Origin: Dipylidium caninum
Taxonomy: Eukaryota > Platyhelminthes > Cestoda > Cyclophyllidea > Dipylidiidae
Assembly: GCA_017562135.1 (NCBI GenBank)
Contig: QEYB01000715.1
Span: forward strand, 1,116,001 to 1,180,000
Length of the DNA: 64,000 nucleotides
Reading direction: 5' to 3'
The stretch's first letter is position 1, and each line of letters opens with the position of its first letter. Made by a program: the position numbers and the translations under genes. Below, one piece after another: positions 14,364 through 28,144 of the stretch. The notes under the pieces were generated by a model that searched no databases, was not told where the DNA came from, and saw only the letters and a program-made list of their open reading frames with translations.

Positions 14364-17300
14364 ATGGTTTCGAATATATTTTGGCGTAGTATAAGGAACC
14401 ACGTCACATTTCCAAACTACCCTCATCCTTCTGCCTATGGAGAATGTTCAGTCGAACGTAAATTACCTACTTCCCGTCGGGTACCCCTTGCGCCATCCGT
14501 GAATCTTTCCATCACATCCTCAGGAGACATTCGTGCCGAGTTTTTGTCCTTCTTCAAAGAGAGGGGCCACGTCTTGGTCGCCCCATCAACTGTCTATCCT
14601 CGGCACCAGGAAGGCGCTTACTTCACTAACGCTGGTATGCCTTGCCCCTTTCTCTTTTATTCTCCCAAGATTATTCGTTGATCCTTCTTTTGCGTAATGT
14701 CTTCGAAACTTAAAAAATAATTGTTGTCAAACTTTGCCATTTATTTCCTCGTGGTTTCACATCGGCTTCCAAAATTCCTGCGAATTCGCCTGCAGTGAAT
14801 TGATGTGTCGTACTTATCAGTTTAAGTACAATTTACAAAACTTCATTTCGTAAATTTTTTGTTGGATTTTCCATTGAACCATTAAACTGAAATTTTCCCG
14901 CCTTAATAAACTAAACCGATATCGTTGTTTTATAAACCGAGTTTTTGTAAAATAAATCATATTTTTACCCATCTTCCTTCATTTTATTTAATTTTACCTA
15001 TTTCTTTTAAGGTATGAACCAATTTAAGCCCTTATTCATAGAAGATCGCAAAGTCAATCGAATTCATAGCTCGGAATTCCTCTCTCTTACGAGAGCTGCC
15101 AACTCCCAGCCTTGTATTCGTATTGGTGGCCGTCATGATGACTTAAATGATGTGGGTTATGATACTTCTCATCATACAATGTTTGAAATGCTTGGAAATT
15201 GGTCCTTTGGGTCCTACGGAAAAGTATGTTTTTTGGTCGTAGTATCTATACATTTTAGAAATAAAGTCACTGTAGTATATACTTCTTTTAGGAGGTCGCT
15301 TGCCGTCAAATGTGGCAGTTCTTAACAGGAGTGCTTGGTTTACCTCCATCCTGCCTCTATGTAACTTACTTCGGTGGGAGCGATGAACTTGGTCTTGCTC
15401 CTGATGACGACACACGTGACATCTGGCTCAGTCTTGGGTAAGTTCACCCAATTCCAAATGCTTAATTATTCTTCTTTAATGCTTATTGATAATTAAAGGC
15501 ATCTCCTTTAAGAGAAGCTACGGTTTTAGTGGTTTCAACTTGTGAAGGCATTATGAAAAGGAATTTATATTTGAGACATTTAAGTGTTATCTGTATATTT
15601 TTCTTCTTATTAGTGTAAGTGACCAGAAATTATTATCATTCGGAGAAAAGACCAATTTTTGGACTGCAGATCAGCCCAGTGGAGGCGGCCTCTGTGGTCC
15701 ATCGACGGAGATCCATGTAGACTTCAGTGCACTCTCTGGTCGCAGGGATCTTAATTGTGCCCGGTGTTTGGTGAATGGAGGTGATCCGCGACTAGTTGAG
15801 CTGTGGAATTGTGTCTTCATTACGCATCGATTAGTCGCAGGAAACGACTTGCAAAGTGTTCTTCCTCTCTCCTGTTTATTTGTCGATACTGGCATGGGAC
15901 TGGAACGCCTGGCTTCAGTCATGCAGGTTCTTGTTCTTTTTAGTAATTGTAACTGTAATTTTGCTTCTTCGCCAACTCATTGTTATCCACGGATTTAAAA
16001 CTGAAGTGTTACTCTGATTCCTTTTTTTAGGGTACAGTGACCACTTACGACACTGATATATTCATGCCCATTCTAAATTTCATCCATTCGGAAGCACTAC
16101 GAATTACGGGGTCTACGGTGCCATCTTATGGCAACCAATACCTTTTCCCTGGGGAAATAAAAGAATCATCCGGACAAAAGGAAGCCAAAATAGTTTCTCC
16201 TGATACCAAGCAGTTTGTACCTAGCAAGCTCTCTAATTTGCTGAAAACTCTTTCTCATAGTCATCAAGAAGTTAATAAGCGAGTAAGCGGCAGATTACAA
16301 TGTGTAACTTTTGCTGCTTCATAAGTTTCAGATTTGACCAGGTTTAAATTTTGTCGTGCTCTTATTTGATTGCATTTAGTTTGAAAAAAACTCTTCAGTC
16401 GGGGCGGATTTAACTGCGATAGACTACGAAAACTATCGCCGAGATGTGGCCTACCGTATTGTGGCAGATCACAGTCGGGCCCTCAGCCTTGCCATGCGAG
16501 ACGGTTTGCTACCGGGCAGACAGGGTGTGGCATTGAAGCTGCGTCATCTCATCTATCGAGCCACCCGAGCAGCCGTTCTCACTGGTCTTGATTCTGCCAC
16601 AAATCCCTCTCTCTTACGGCGTGTTGTCACTCAGATTCCCCCCGCCGCTCCCTTCTCATCTGATATCCAAGGTCCTTTAGCACGTCCTCTGACTCCCGTC
16701 CTTTCCTCAGAACAGGTACGTGCCTACTTTACACGAAAATGCAATTTCTCCATTTAGATAGGTGATATTATCGATCAGGAAGCAAAACGATTTATTCCTC
16801 GGCTCGAAAAGCTTGAAGATGCTTTTAACGCCTCACTTCATGATGCCGAAACCTCGGATTCCTTATCGGGTAATAATTATTTTACGTTAAGGAAAAAGTA
16901 ACGATCTGATTTTGCTTGATTGCGAAATTAAGTGTCTTAGGTTTGTTTGCTGTTTCCCGATTTAGCCTATATCCTTTTGAGTTATTTTGCACCGAAATCA
17001 TGTATCCTAATTGTTCTTAATCATAGTATTTCGTTTGGGTTTCTTTAACATCGAATTTTTAAACTGGCCAGTTGCTTAATTCTCACCAAATGCCTTTGCT
17101 GGTTCGCGACAATTTCAGATAATCAAATAGAAGGTTTGCAAGAAGGACGCTATGGCAAATCGGTAAGTTGGGATATGATCTGCGCTCAGGCTCGGTGGTA
17201 CGGTCTGAAAACGCCTTCGGAGCCACCCCAACCGAAGACAAAGAAACGATCATCGCAGCCCTCTACTCCTTCACCGAATGATAAATCATATCACCTGCGC

Positions 17301-20300
17301 ACTCTTTTGAAGTGTCTGCCCGTCACTCAGGACCACAAAAGATACTACACGGAACGCATCCCTTCACAATCACCATCATCACTCGATTCCAATACCTCGT
17401 ACGCCTACGGTTAGTGCATGTCAGAGAACTATTCAAAATGAAATTCGCTGATTAACAGTGTATTTTGTATATCGCCATCTTTCATTCTGGCGTTAGTAAT
17501 CATAAAATCACTACGTTTTTCATCGTTAGATGAATTTTTCATATACTGGATGAAAAGTTTGCTTTTAATCACACCGACCTTAGTACATCTCAAGGGATCC
17601 TTTCTTTCTGGTCATTAAAAGACCTTTTTTTAATTATTTTTTAGTGGTTTATAATAGGATTGTTTCATTTTTGTCGTCAATAAGCGCTATTATAAACGCC
17701 CATCTACACTTCTTCTACTTGTGCTTTAACTTTTAAAAATCTAATTTCCGATTTCCAGAGGTGCCTCCATTGGTAGCAGAATTACTTGCGATAATTTATG
17801 GTCACTCCGACACTCCTCAACTTGCGAGAAATCCGGAGGATTTCGACAAGATCCTCTCTTCTCAACCGTCGGAAGGGGAGCGACTAGGATTAGTCTTTGA
17901 CCGTTCTAACTTCTTCAGTCCTTGTGGTGGACAAGCGACGGATATCGGAGTCATTAAGGGGCTAACAGATCAAGTACGAATTGATCATCTAAAAAGTCTT
18001 CCCTATATAGAAACCATACAATTCAGATGATATGTTTGTAGAAAACGTTATTTAATGTGCTCTCTGCCGAGAAGATACACGAAGACGATTCTTCTGTATC
18101 TAGCATCGGTTGGACCATTCACTGGGTAGAACCGCACAATCTCGATGATACTATCATTCTAACGGATTCACTTCTCCTTTGTCCGGATTCGGTAAGTAAC
18201 TCATTTCGAGGCTTCTCTTTTTTGGATATTTTTTATAAGTTGTCTACAGTGTTTTAAATTTTACGCATTCCAGAATAATAGGAATTGTTAAAAATTGTGA
18301 AGTTAAATTCGTACAGTCTTCAATATCTCTATTTTTAAAACGTGTATTCTTAGTGGTACATTTATTAATGTAGATTCTATTGCACATTTTACATTTTTAG
18401 GAACGTCGTTTTAAGTTAATGAGGAATCACACAGGTCAACATCTTTTGAATTGGGCATTCCAACATGAATTAGCCTCTACACGTGCGGATTCAATAAGTG
18501 GCGAAACTGGCAGGTCCATTCAACAGTCCACCGTTCATTACGGTGGCCGTGTGGACCCTGATTGCTTTTCGCTCCGTCTAACTCTTCTCGAAACTCCGCA
18601 GCAACTGGAGACACTCGTCAAAAATGTTGAGTCGCGATGCCGTGCCGTGATTGAGGCTAAGCTGCCAATCGTTAGTCAAGAAGTCGAACTGGAGCGAGTC
18701 GTTGAGGTTCTTTTTCACTCTATCTATTTGGATCATTTTTACAGTTGCGTAATTAATCGCGAATATGACGTGATAGTTGAGGTGTATTTTTCGGCGCGTT
18801 TATAAAGGTATTGTGTAGGCTCTCTTAAAGTTTGCGAAAACTTTATCAAATAAATCGGAAGCTTTAGTATAGCAGATGATGCTTTATAGACTTTCAAAAA
18901 AATGGCGGTTCACATCCTGAAAATAAGCTGTATGTAATCCTATTTATTTTTTTCACAAACGAGATTTTCCAGTTATAAACTTAGACCGTCTACTTTACTA
19001 GTCCACAACCATTGAGTGACATGCTTTTTTAAGGAATATTTTTTTGCATCCAGAAATCGTTTGTCAACCGATTTGCCTGGGAGAATTATCCAAACGTGGT
19101 CCGTGTGGTTTGCATTGGTGGAGACCTAGAGACGCTCGAGGAAAAGATCTCCGCTTTGCCGGAGTTTTGCTCTGCAGAGCTATGTGGCGGAACTCATTTG
19201 CGTCAGACAGAGGATCTTGTGGATGTTGTCATTGTTGGAATACGCTCCCGTAACCTGTCAGTCAAAGAGGTTCGTTAATGTTTTAAACTTCTACTTTTCC
19301 TCATTTTACCTAATTCCTTTTTCTATAAAAAATTAACTGCCTTGGTTTTCTCCTTGATCAATTGTATACATAAATTACGGATCCATAGCGTTTTTAGTCT
19401 AGTATTCTTGGAGGGAACCCTTCCTAAAGTCGCTATCCCCAATCTTATCTTCCTATGCCGAATGAATTCCACTATTCCGAGTAATTATTTTATTTCCACC
19501 CCTTTCCAGTTGTTAGCAGTATCCGGAGAGAGTGCATCTAAATCGAGAAACAATGGAGAACGGGTGATTTCTCAAATTTCTGCCAATTTAGCAGTTATTG
19601 AAAGGAGGATTCGAGAGGCAGAGAACTCAGTAGACCGACTTCTCGACTGCGCAGAAGAGATAACTGCTCTCATCTTACAAGTAGATTCGATCTTGGGTGG
19701 ATGCAAAGGTAATCTATCATATCTCCACCGTTCTACTCTTATGCGTTACCAAAGACGACTGCCGGCTTTACTCGGGGAGATCAAGAACATTATGCGAACG
19801 TGTGCATCCATCCCCTCTTCCTTGGACCCTCTCATGTTCACTCAACTGGAACGTCTCTTGAAGGTTCACCAAGCGGACGCCAGCGCATCTCTCCTTGTCG
19901 AAGCTTTTGACATTAGTAATTACAATAAGGCATGTATTTCATTCTCTCGATTAATCTTAGTGACTTTAATGCTTCCGAGCGCGCTCCCTCAAGACTAATC
20001 GGATAAATCACACTTTTAACTCTCTATTGCGATCTTTTTTTACTTTTTCAGCTAGCACTGTCTATCCTCCATATGTCTCCCACATATCCGTTTGTTCTTT
20101 ATCAGAAAGGGTTGGCCCTTTTCTATCACCCAGAGGTATGGCGTTGTTGACACTCATCACTGTTGGCTTTCAGGATTGATTCTTATTATTTTCCGATGCT
20201 CGGTAGGTTAAAGGAAAGGCACTGGAATGGGCGACGGTGGTAACAAAGCGGTTAGATCTTCGTGATTGGAATTTGGGGACGCGCGTCGAGTGCTTCAGAG

Positions 20301-20425
20301 GGGTCAATCTGGGCACCGGCGCCGACCACTTTGCAATTGTGCGGCTCTTTTCCCTCCGAAATCAAGGTCAGCGGGACTGGAAACCTCATGTAGATAGACT
20401 AATACACTCACTCGCCGAATCATAA
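14364..20425 (+). CDS. AARS2: Mitochondrial alanyl-tRNA synthetase
   Basis: Fifteen exons: 14364-14634, 15012-15223, 15292-15437, 15614-15926, 16031-16282, 16380-16715, 16758-16869, 17119-17409, 17759-17973, 18042-18191, 18401-18706, 19054-19269, 19510-19929, 20052-20135 and 20207-20425. Phases fit throughout, giving about 1180 residues (human AARS2 985). The N-terminus [16 protein letters not shown] resembles a mitochondrial presequence. The class II core shows [26 protein letters not shown] and [18 protein letters not shown]...LLSFG...NFW matches the mitochondrial rather than the cytosolic enzyme. The editing site is intact (HTGQH; CGGTH), and a C-Ala-like helical tail follows. Oddities: a lineage insert at 17190-17340 ([20 protein letters not shown]), the usual GDTGPCGPC replaced by a looser GGGLCGPS, and a GC donor after exon 13. 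Start choice is moderately certain. Confidence 0.93.
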
Positions 20426-21383
20426 TTCAGCAGATTCCTGTTCAAGAGCTCTACTGTTCTTTCAATTCATGTGGTATAATCTGCTTACGCGGTAGTAGCC
20501 TTTAATTTCTTGTCCAATTGCGTCATTTCTACCGTTTTGAAAATCCACATAAGACCACTGATTTAAGGTTGTGTTGACTGGCGTCAGCTTAACAAATTTG
20601 GCAATGTTCCAAGTTCTCACTTAAAATTCTGAAAAATACGGATGGAGACAGTCCAAGTCCACCTATTCAGCGCTGTCTTCGTCATATAATTGCCGTTTAA
20701 ACTGCGAGTAAAGGCAGTTTTAGGCAAACTGCTTATTACCGCCAATACTCCTAGTCTGGCAGAATTGCGCCAGAACATGCCAACGAATTTTGCACGTGAC
20801 TCCCATTGAAAGTGATAATTCTCGTTATTGGCGTTTAATGTAATTCATTGACATGGTATGAATGGAGGAGGCTAACCCGATCTGCGAAGGTATCCCGCGA
20901 AGAAATCGGCAGCCTCAGCCTACTTCAGTTAACGTGCAGGTGACAAAGCGTATTTGCAAAAACAGTAAGGTTTGGAAATTTCTCTCCAATTCAACCACCG
21001 ATTAAAGCATTCTGAAGTGCTCCGGCGATCAGAGCCAAACATTTGCCTTCACGGGCTGTTATCAACGGCTCAAACCGCTTTGATTCGTCCGCCAAATTTA
21101 ATAAAACGACTCACTACTTTCTGTGCACCTTTGTGCATACACGACAGATACTTCAATAAGCCCAGTCTGTATTCATGCTTCCTACAGACTCGGAACTACC
21201 ACTTTAACTGGCATAAAATGTTTACAAGTTTCACTTGCCGAAAATGCATTAAGACTTAACCACTGCGAAGACAAGTAGATCCAGTTATATAACAGAGCCA
21301 AATGTACAAATCCAACTAAGATATTTGTATGCGCATATCTAACTCATATATCACAGTGATGGCGAAAGTATTCCGTACTTTCG
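20426..21383. other. Convergent intergenic gap (AARS2 / ZIP9)
   Basis: About 0.96 kb between two convergent stop codons. No coding signal or repeat recognised. Confidence 0.5.
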
Positions 21384-24300
21384 CTAGTGTGAGTGCCCGA
21401 AAGAGATGAGGACAGGTACACAACTGCCAAGAACAAAGGCAATCGACTCAGTGGGCTTGAAGGCGGCTTCGCCCTGATGCCGATGGTGCGTACCACCATT
21501 CAATGAACTTGAAGAGCTTAATTTCTCTGCCTTCAAATGTGGCAGTATGTGCGCAGTGGCTACATAGAGGAAGGTCCCGGCAGAGAGCAACAATGCAAAA
21601 CCCGTTGCCGAAGCGGAGGAAGTGGCGACTCCTGTGGAAGTGAGCTAAAGGGTTCAAAATAAAACATTAATGCGATAATTATGTAGCTCGGAATATCGTG
21701 AAAATTAACTTCTTTGCTTTCACCATGGCAATAATAGAGATAAAAAAGGTAGGAATGACTAAACGATGACGGGGCAGAAGTGGAGATAGAGAATGAGCAG
21801 TTTCTTCACATATCCCATCGGTAGGATTAGTGAAGAAAATGGAAATGGGTGAATTAATGGCCTCACCCTTGAGCTGTCAATTAATTCACTTCAACACCGC
21901 ATGGATGAAGTTCTCTGGCGATTTACTCCCTTTTTAACACCAGTTTCTGAATTTTTACAACATCCCGCTACTTGTATTTTCTGCAAAAGTGAACAATGGA
22001 TTTTTACAAATTCCACAACCATGTGCAATAATTATAGTCAGCCAAACCAAAATAAATCGCCCTCAGGAAAGCAATGCTTGGTAAAGGAAGGGAATGAGTT
22101 ACTTTCTTAAACACAAAATTACGACCCCAATGATGGTCTCAGGGAAATGGCTTCCAGTGGGAGACATTCAATTTTAACTGCGAAATGGAATGTAGACTTG
22201 GATAAGGGTGCTATCTCCCACTGAAGGTTTCAGGTGAAATTAGGAAACAAGACTTACGGCTTAGCGGTCACTAAGTGTATTTAAAAATTAATACAAAAAA
22301 TTGTAAATTGAATGTCCTATGGATAAAAACCTTACTGGTTGAGCAGTTAAATAGTCGGTAGCGACGATCGTAAGGTAAGTGAGGAGAGCGCCCACGGGGG
22401 AAGCAAGTGCGAATGCAATGAGGTACACTTTGACCCGGTTCCTAGGTAGACCTTCGTGAACGAGGAATGACACAAAGCCAAATGCTGCTGGCGCCTGAAA
22501 GGGATTTAGCCATATTAATTCAACATTTGTCCTCTGTTTCTTCTTATTCGGGTCACATAAACACGTAAACGTTCGTTAACAACTAATGAAACCTTGTGGG
22601 TTAACTGATTCTTATGAACCTCACGTTTCGATTTCTAGCCTTCCACGGTATAGATTTGGTAGCATAGTGCTTAACTGCTTATTTCATAAAATCGTGTAAG
22701 CATGTGTGATTTAATGTCAAAAGATTACGAAACCCCGAAAATAGTTCCAATAAGAAAAATCACTTTATTATGAGAAAAAAAATATATAACTAGACTGACT
22801 TATTAGAGTAGTCGCGGGACGAGTGCTAAAATTTTTTAAAGACGGCGATTTATGTCGCAATAAGTATTACTAGCATTTTTACTGATTTTAGGTGATAAAA
22901 AATCCCAAGGCTTTAAATGGCCTAGACATATACGGAAATAGCATCTAAGAGAAAATGAGACTGCATGCCTTGTGGGAGCATGATAGCAATGAAGAGGATA
23001 AGAGTTAGGTCGAGAGTGAGTCCGAAGGCAGCGCCGATGGCGAGTCCATCTGCAAGGGAGTGCACTACCAAACCCAGCGTGGTAGTTTTGGCGCTGTGTT
23101 CAGCTGCTGCCAGAGTAGCTGTGCTCGAAGCCGACAGCGGACTGACTCCCTCAACATTGGGTACGGAGGCTGAAAAAGGCATTTACACCAATCAATTTCT
23201 TCGATTCTACCGATACGACAAATGCTGCGGTAATTTATTTTTAGAATGCGGAAAGGGTTGAATAAATAGACTCAGTGAAAAGTGAATTTCTCGTAGAATT
23301 AAATTATCGGGGACAATCAACTATTTTCAATAATAAACCTTTCTAATTTATTTAGCAATAAATGGATATTTAGAAAAATAGGACGCGGGAAGTGTTTGCA
23401 AGGACCATTTATGCCACTTAGCACCTTAAAGCATCGTATCAAAAAAAGGGCAAGAAGGGAAGGAGCTCACACAATAACAGATCGTTAGAATGCCGTTGAC
23501 AGCAGAAGCAATGGAAAAATGAGAAAGTGGAACTCGAACAAGTCCAACAACGAGATTCACTGCCCAAATGGTCCACCAAAAACATGAGCACGAAACCCAT
23601 CGTAAGGGCTAACCCGATGAGACCGTGGTTGCTAGAAGTCGATGGGGCCGACATCGTCTTGTCCATAACGGGTGGGGGAGGAATTCTCTCCGCATCCGGC
23701 GCGGCGTGTTCCACATTCCTTGGTTCTATATGATTCAAATGACGCTCTTCGAAATTAACAACTTCTTGCGAGTCTTTTTGCCAAATCTAGTGACCAAAAA
23801 GAAAATCTGTAATGTTGTTTGGGAAAGTAACCAAGCTTCCTCTATGATATCGACAACAAATAAAACTCGTTCAAATCTACAAAAGAAGAGGAGGGCGATG
23901 CATATCACGATGAACGCTTAAACTGTAAAAGAACTCAAATAAAAATTATAAGGACAAAAAGGAAACATAATTGAAATAAGAGTCGAATATTAACGAAGTT
24001 AATCTATGTCGTTAATTCCCACTTTATAAAAAATAATAAAACCTTTCCCGAAACTAAAGCGTTCTGGTAAAAGCTGTGATGAATATAAAAAGCCGGTCAT
24101 ATTTTTGCTATTGTACTGTTGGCAGAAAGTCATGGAATCACAAATTTGAAAAAGTAAGTTATGTGACAAATGCATATATGTATTTTATACGATTTATCAC
24201 TCAATAGCTGAACGAGTGAAAAATATTGCGAGCAAAATATAATGACAATTAAACTTTCATGCGGTCTCGTACGTAAAATTTGTCAAAATTTTAACAAATG

Positions 24301-25023
24301 AGTTACCTAAAGCAGTATTAATTGATATTACAAGTATTTTAACGACGTTGGGCAAATCAACTTCAGTAAAACCTTAAAATAATCGATTTGGTTGAAGCAA
24401 TGACAGACCCAAAAAAACCCCAACATAATATATATACATCAAAGGATAATGATCAAAAGTTTGCTCACACGTTGCTCTTGCATGCCGTAGATGGTGACAA
24501 CGCCCTCGGGGATAATGATGGCCAGAGCGGCACCCACTAAGAGTCCTGCTCCGAAGATTGTGACTAGTCTCATGTTAGTCTGCATAAAACCGAGCATCGA
24601 AAACTAAGTTATTGCAGGTGTAAAATCGTCTGCATAGGCTTCCTATCATTGTGTGCTCCAAATAAACCGAGACAACTGTAAAATGAGGATTAGATATGAA
24701 TGGGTTATTAGGCGCAGTGAACTAATGTACAAAGGGGCACAATTAAAACAAGAGGAAATTTACCCACCCAGTAAAGAACATCATCTGAGTGCCTTTTCGT
24801 AGAGTTAAATCAAAACCATACACTTGAAACGTGGGAAGTTAGCCCAAAGAAAACAGGTTGCAACTCTACGGCACCGTATTCGATTGATACGGACCTCGCA
24901 AGTTAAAATAACTCCAGTTTGTCGGGTATAACTCACCGGTGAATAATTGAAGGCCAATGGAGCGTAGCCGGCCACATAACAACCGAGAAACATTAGAACG
25001 GATAGAATCAATAACGCCAGCAT
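21384..25023 (-). CDS. SLC39A9: Zinc transporter ZIP9 (SLC39A9), one apparent 1-nt frame break
   Basis: Six exons: 24937-25023, 24469-24579, 23561-23786, 22969-23169, 22336-22494 and 21384-21644, about 347 residues (human 307). TM1 is [19 protein letters not shown]2 is [18 protein letters not shown], and the zinc-path helix is [20 protein letters not shown]. Then come [19 protein letters not shown] and [20 protein letters not shown], with a GHSH end. ZIP9 moves zinc into the cytosol from the Golgi or outside; vertebrate ZIP9 is also reported as an androgen receptor. Exon 4 ends ATG CTC CCA CAA, reading MLPQ and leaving the wrong phase. Removing one base of the GGG at 22974-22976 restores the family's MLHK and phase 0 at a GC donor (AAG|gcatgc). 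The first TM and the stop are clear. Confidence 0.92.
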
Positions 25024-25980
25024 TGTAACGAACTCTTAAAGTTAAACTGAGCTGGTATCGACGACAACCAATAACAATTTACTCACGTAATTATGTTCAT
25101 CAAAATTCGGGTTTGGGCAGGTGGTACTACCTGAAGCTTATGACCGATATTTTCAAAGTGGGACAGCCATTGTTTTATAACTGTAAAAGACATAATTGAT
25201 GGTAACGACATAGATTTACATTTTATTAACAATTGATTGTGTTATTGCTAGTTAGTCGCGACAGGCGTCCTAACTTGAGAGGCTTTTAAGCCAACAACAG
25301 TTAAAAACACAATGATGTTCACTTTTCACATTTGGTATTTGAGGTTTATGTGCAATTTATGAGCATTTGATGTGCATGGACTCACTCGATATACGTAAAT
25401 CAAACAATCAAAGCTTGTAGATAGTAACAATTCCTGAACTCCTGAACGCGCCGTAAACTTGGCCAATGCCAAATAGAGCAAGGATCACACCGTTTGATTT
25501 ACCTGCGCCATATGGTGTTTAATAATGGCCTAGTTGTAGGTAAAATGCGGAACTACAAATAGGGAGTGGCTGACTGTTAAATTATGTTTCACTGTAGTTT
25601 CAATAACTGTCATTATTAGTAGAAAAGAGCGTGCAAATCCAACGTAGGACCCGCTCACCTCTTCTACTGTGGATATACCGATAATGAGTTAAATGAGCAA
25701 TTTAGCACAAAGTGAATACTGCTTACTCCCCATCTTGATCAATTGACATTACGACTTAATGGACCCTTTGAAGTCAAACCGATTTATACCATTAACAATT
25801 TTTGCGCCACAAAATCGACGTTTACGTAGATTGACGCACCTTACTTGGTGTGGATATAACCATCCTAGGTCAAAATTAAATTTACCCAGTCAACTATTCA
25901 GTGAAAAACTTATAGCAACTAAGGTCACCTTAGCCTTATTTCCTAGCCTTGAAGTTCATTTTTGTACTTTCACATTCGGG
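25024..25980. promoter_or_regulatory. Shared divergent upstream region, ZIP9 / GTF2H1
   Basis: About 0.96 kb between divergent ATGs. Promoter role is inferred from position. The GTF2H1 reading frame stays open upstream to 25759, but that extension has no family similarity. Confidence 0.45.
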
Positions 25981-28144
25981 ATGTGTGCCGCAGCGTCGCG
26001 TGATTGCTCTGTCTCTAAGAAAAGTGAGGATGTACTATTGATGGTTAAACACGTTCGCTACAAAAAAGTTGATGGGACTTTGTATGTGAATTCCGGGAGA
26101 ATTGCATGGCGTAATCAGACTTCTAATTCATTTCGAATCAGTGCTCCTTTCGAAGACATTCGATTACAAAGAGTTAGTTTGGACAATAAGGAGAAAGTCC
26201 AGCTGCAGTTGTTAATGCACAGTGGTGAATCTTATACTTTTCACTTCGCTGACGCCACTGGACGTGAAAAACAATTGGAGATGCGCAACAAAGTGAAGGA
26301 AATGTTACAACTCATGCTACCGAAATTCAAGGATAAGGTGACACTAACACATTTCCTCCTTTCATTTGCGTTGACCTTGACGTCCATTTATCTTTGCATG
26401 AGAAATTCATATATTCTTTCTCAGAAAATTTCATTATGACTCACGACAAATCACTTAGTTGGATCATTAAGTGATAATTGCTGTCAATGCTATCACTCGT
26501 TCGCATACGTGACCCACTTTTATTTAACAGGCTCACTCCGAATTGAACGAAAAATGTCGGATTCTGGAGTCAAATCCGCACCTGCTATCACTTTACAAAG
26601 AACTGGTAGTCACTGGCATATTGAGTTCCGAGGAATTTTGGGCCAGGCCCGAATTTTCGCAATCCAAATCAGTTGGTTCAAATCTTGCCTCTTCAGTAGG
26701 CGCGAAGGATAGTGCTACACCGCCTTTGTATATATCGAGGTCAGGCATATCGCTTAGTCTTACACATGATCGTGTCCAAATCGTTGGGGTCCCTAGCTGT
26801 CTGTTAAGTGACATCAAGCCCGAAATGGATGGGGCCAACAGCATCAAATATAATCTCACAAAAGAGACTATCGATGCCATATTTCGAGCGTATCCTGCTG
26901 TTCGTCAGCGCCATCGAGATCTTGTTCCGGATAAACTCTCGGAGGCTGACTTTTGGAATAAATTCTTTCAGTCTCATTACTATCATCGGTAAGTTTTACT
27001 TTCGCACTGTGCTTCATTGTCACAAAAGCTTATTTTTTCTTCGAATGTACCATTTCGTAATTTTTTACAAGAATACTGCTGCTATAGGTTATCGTTTCAT
27101 GCATTTGGATTTGTTCGTTTTAGGGACCGTGCAGTTATCAATCAAGACGATGTGTTTAGTGGATGTGATTTATTTGACGAAAAAATCTTACGTCAAGAGT
27201 TGCTCAGATGTAGAAAAATGCGTCTGACAAGTCATTTGGATGTTGGGGATCTGGAAGATCACTCGATAGGTCAAGGCTATGGTACAGAACCTCCTCCATC
27301 TCCTCCACTTTCCACTACCCAAAAACAGAAAGTGAACCCAAATCAACTCCTTCTGCGGCGCTTCAACAAACACTCAATTCTAATTATGCGAGCACTAGCC
27401 AAGTACTCTGCCGGAGTAGCGTCTACGGCTGCTAGCGCGGAGTCCACATATAAGGATTTGGCAGCATCAGGCAATCTAAAACGACGAATTTATGAACCCG
27501 AAGTTTGTCAAGCTCAAAAAATTTCTAAGTCGCAATTTGAGCTTGCTGTTACCAAAGAGTACTTTCAAAGTCCTTCGGCCGTCCAATCAACCTCGACATC
27601 CCTCACGCAGAGTCAAGCTCGTCAAGCTTTAGCTGCTTGTCGTGCTTCGCTCTCCATGCCTAATCGTGGTGGTTGTTTACTGTTTAACAATAACGATGTA
27701 CAATTGGCGATTGCTGATGTTTCCCCTGGTGGATGTCTCATGGCTGGTGGAAAGTCTGGGGCTGGTGAAAAAGACGGCACGCCCTCCTCCGTCTTGCTTT
27801 TACTCTCGTCTGAACAGTCCAAGGAGCTGAGTATGCTCTATTCAGCTGCAGGCGAACTCTTACGTCACTTCTGGGTCTGTCTCCCCACGACTACTGTCGC
27901 AATGGCCGAAAAAATAATTCGTATACATGAGAGTTTGGGTCGCTTTGAAACAACGAAGTTGGATCCCTTTATTGAATCCGTTGAGTCGACTCTCTCCAGC
28001 GCCGGTGTTCGGGGTAGCGTGACGAACACTAATGCTGTCTATAGGTGTCGTGTTACCGCCCATTTGGAATCGTTGATTAATGCCGCTAAGGCTAAGTTTC
28101 GAGAATGGCACGGAAGTCAACAAAGACAAAGTAGTGGTCCATGA
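25981..28144 (+). CDS. GTF2H1: General transcription factor IIH subunit 1 (TFIIH p62)
   Basis: Three exons, 25981-26337, 26531-26988 and 27124-28144, in phase, give 611 residues (human 548). The N-terminal PH-like domain reads EDVLLMVKHVRYKKVDGTLY...GRIAWRNQ. The first BSD domain is near LYKELVVTGILSSEEFWARPEF. The second BSD reads AIFRAYPAVRQRHRDLVPDKL...FWNKFFQSHYYHR. The C-terminal part has LSPGG-like VSPGGCLMAGG, LYSAAGELLRHFWVCLP and LGRFETTKLDPF. p62 is a TFIIH core subunit for RNA polymerase II initiation and nucleotide excision repair; its PH domain binds XPC/XPG and activators. The start was chosen at 25981 because it places the PH domain about 20 residues in, as in animals. The last 340 residues are one uninterrupted exon. 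Confidence 0.96.

Noticed and set aside
23555..23568. GC donor (G|gcagtg) at the end of ZIP9 exon 3
   Set aside because: A GT donor three bases on (gtgaat) keeps the same phase and fits better, so no GC donor is needed there.
25759..25980. N-terminal extension of GTF2H1 to an earlier ATG
   Set aside because: The frame is open but the added 74 residues show no family similarity, and the ATG at 25981 places the PH domain as in other animals.
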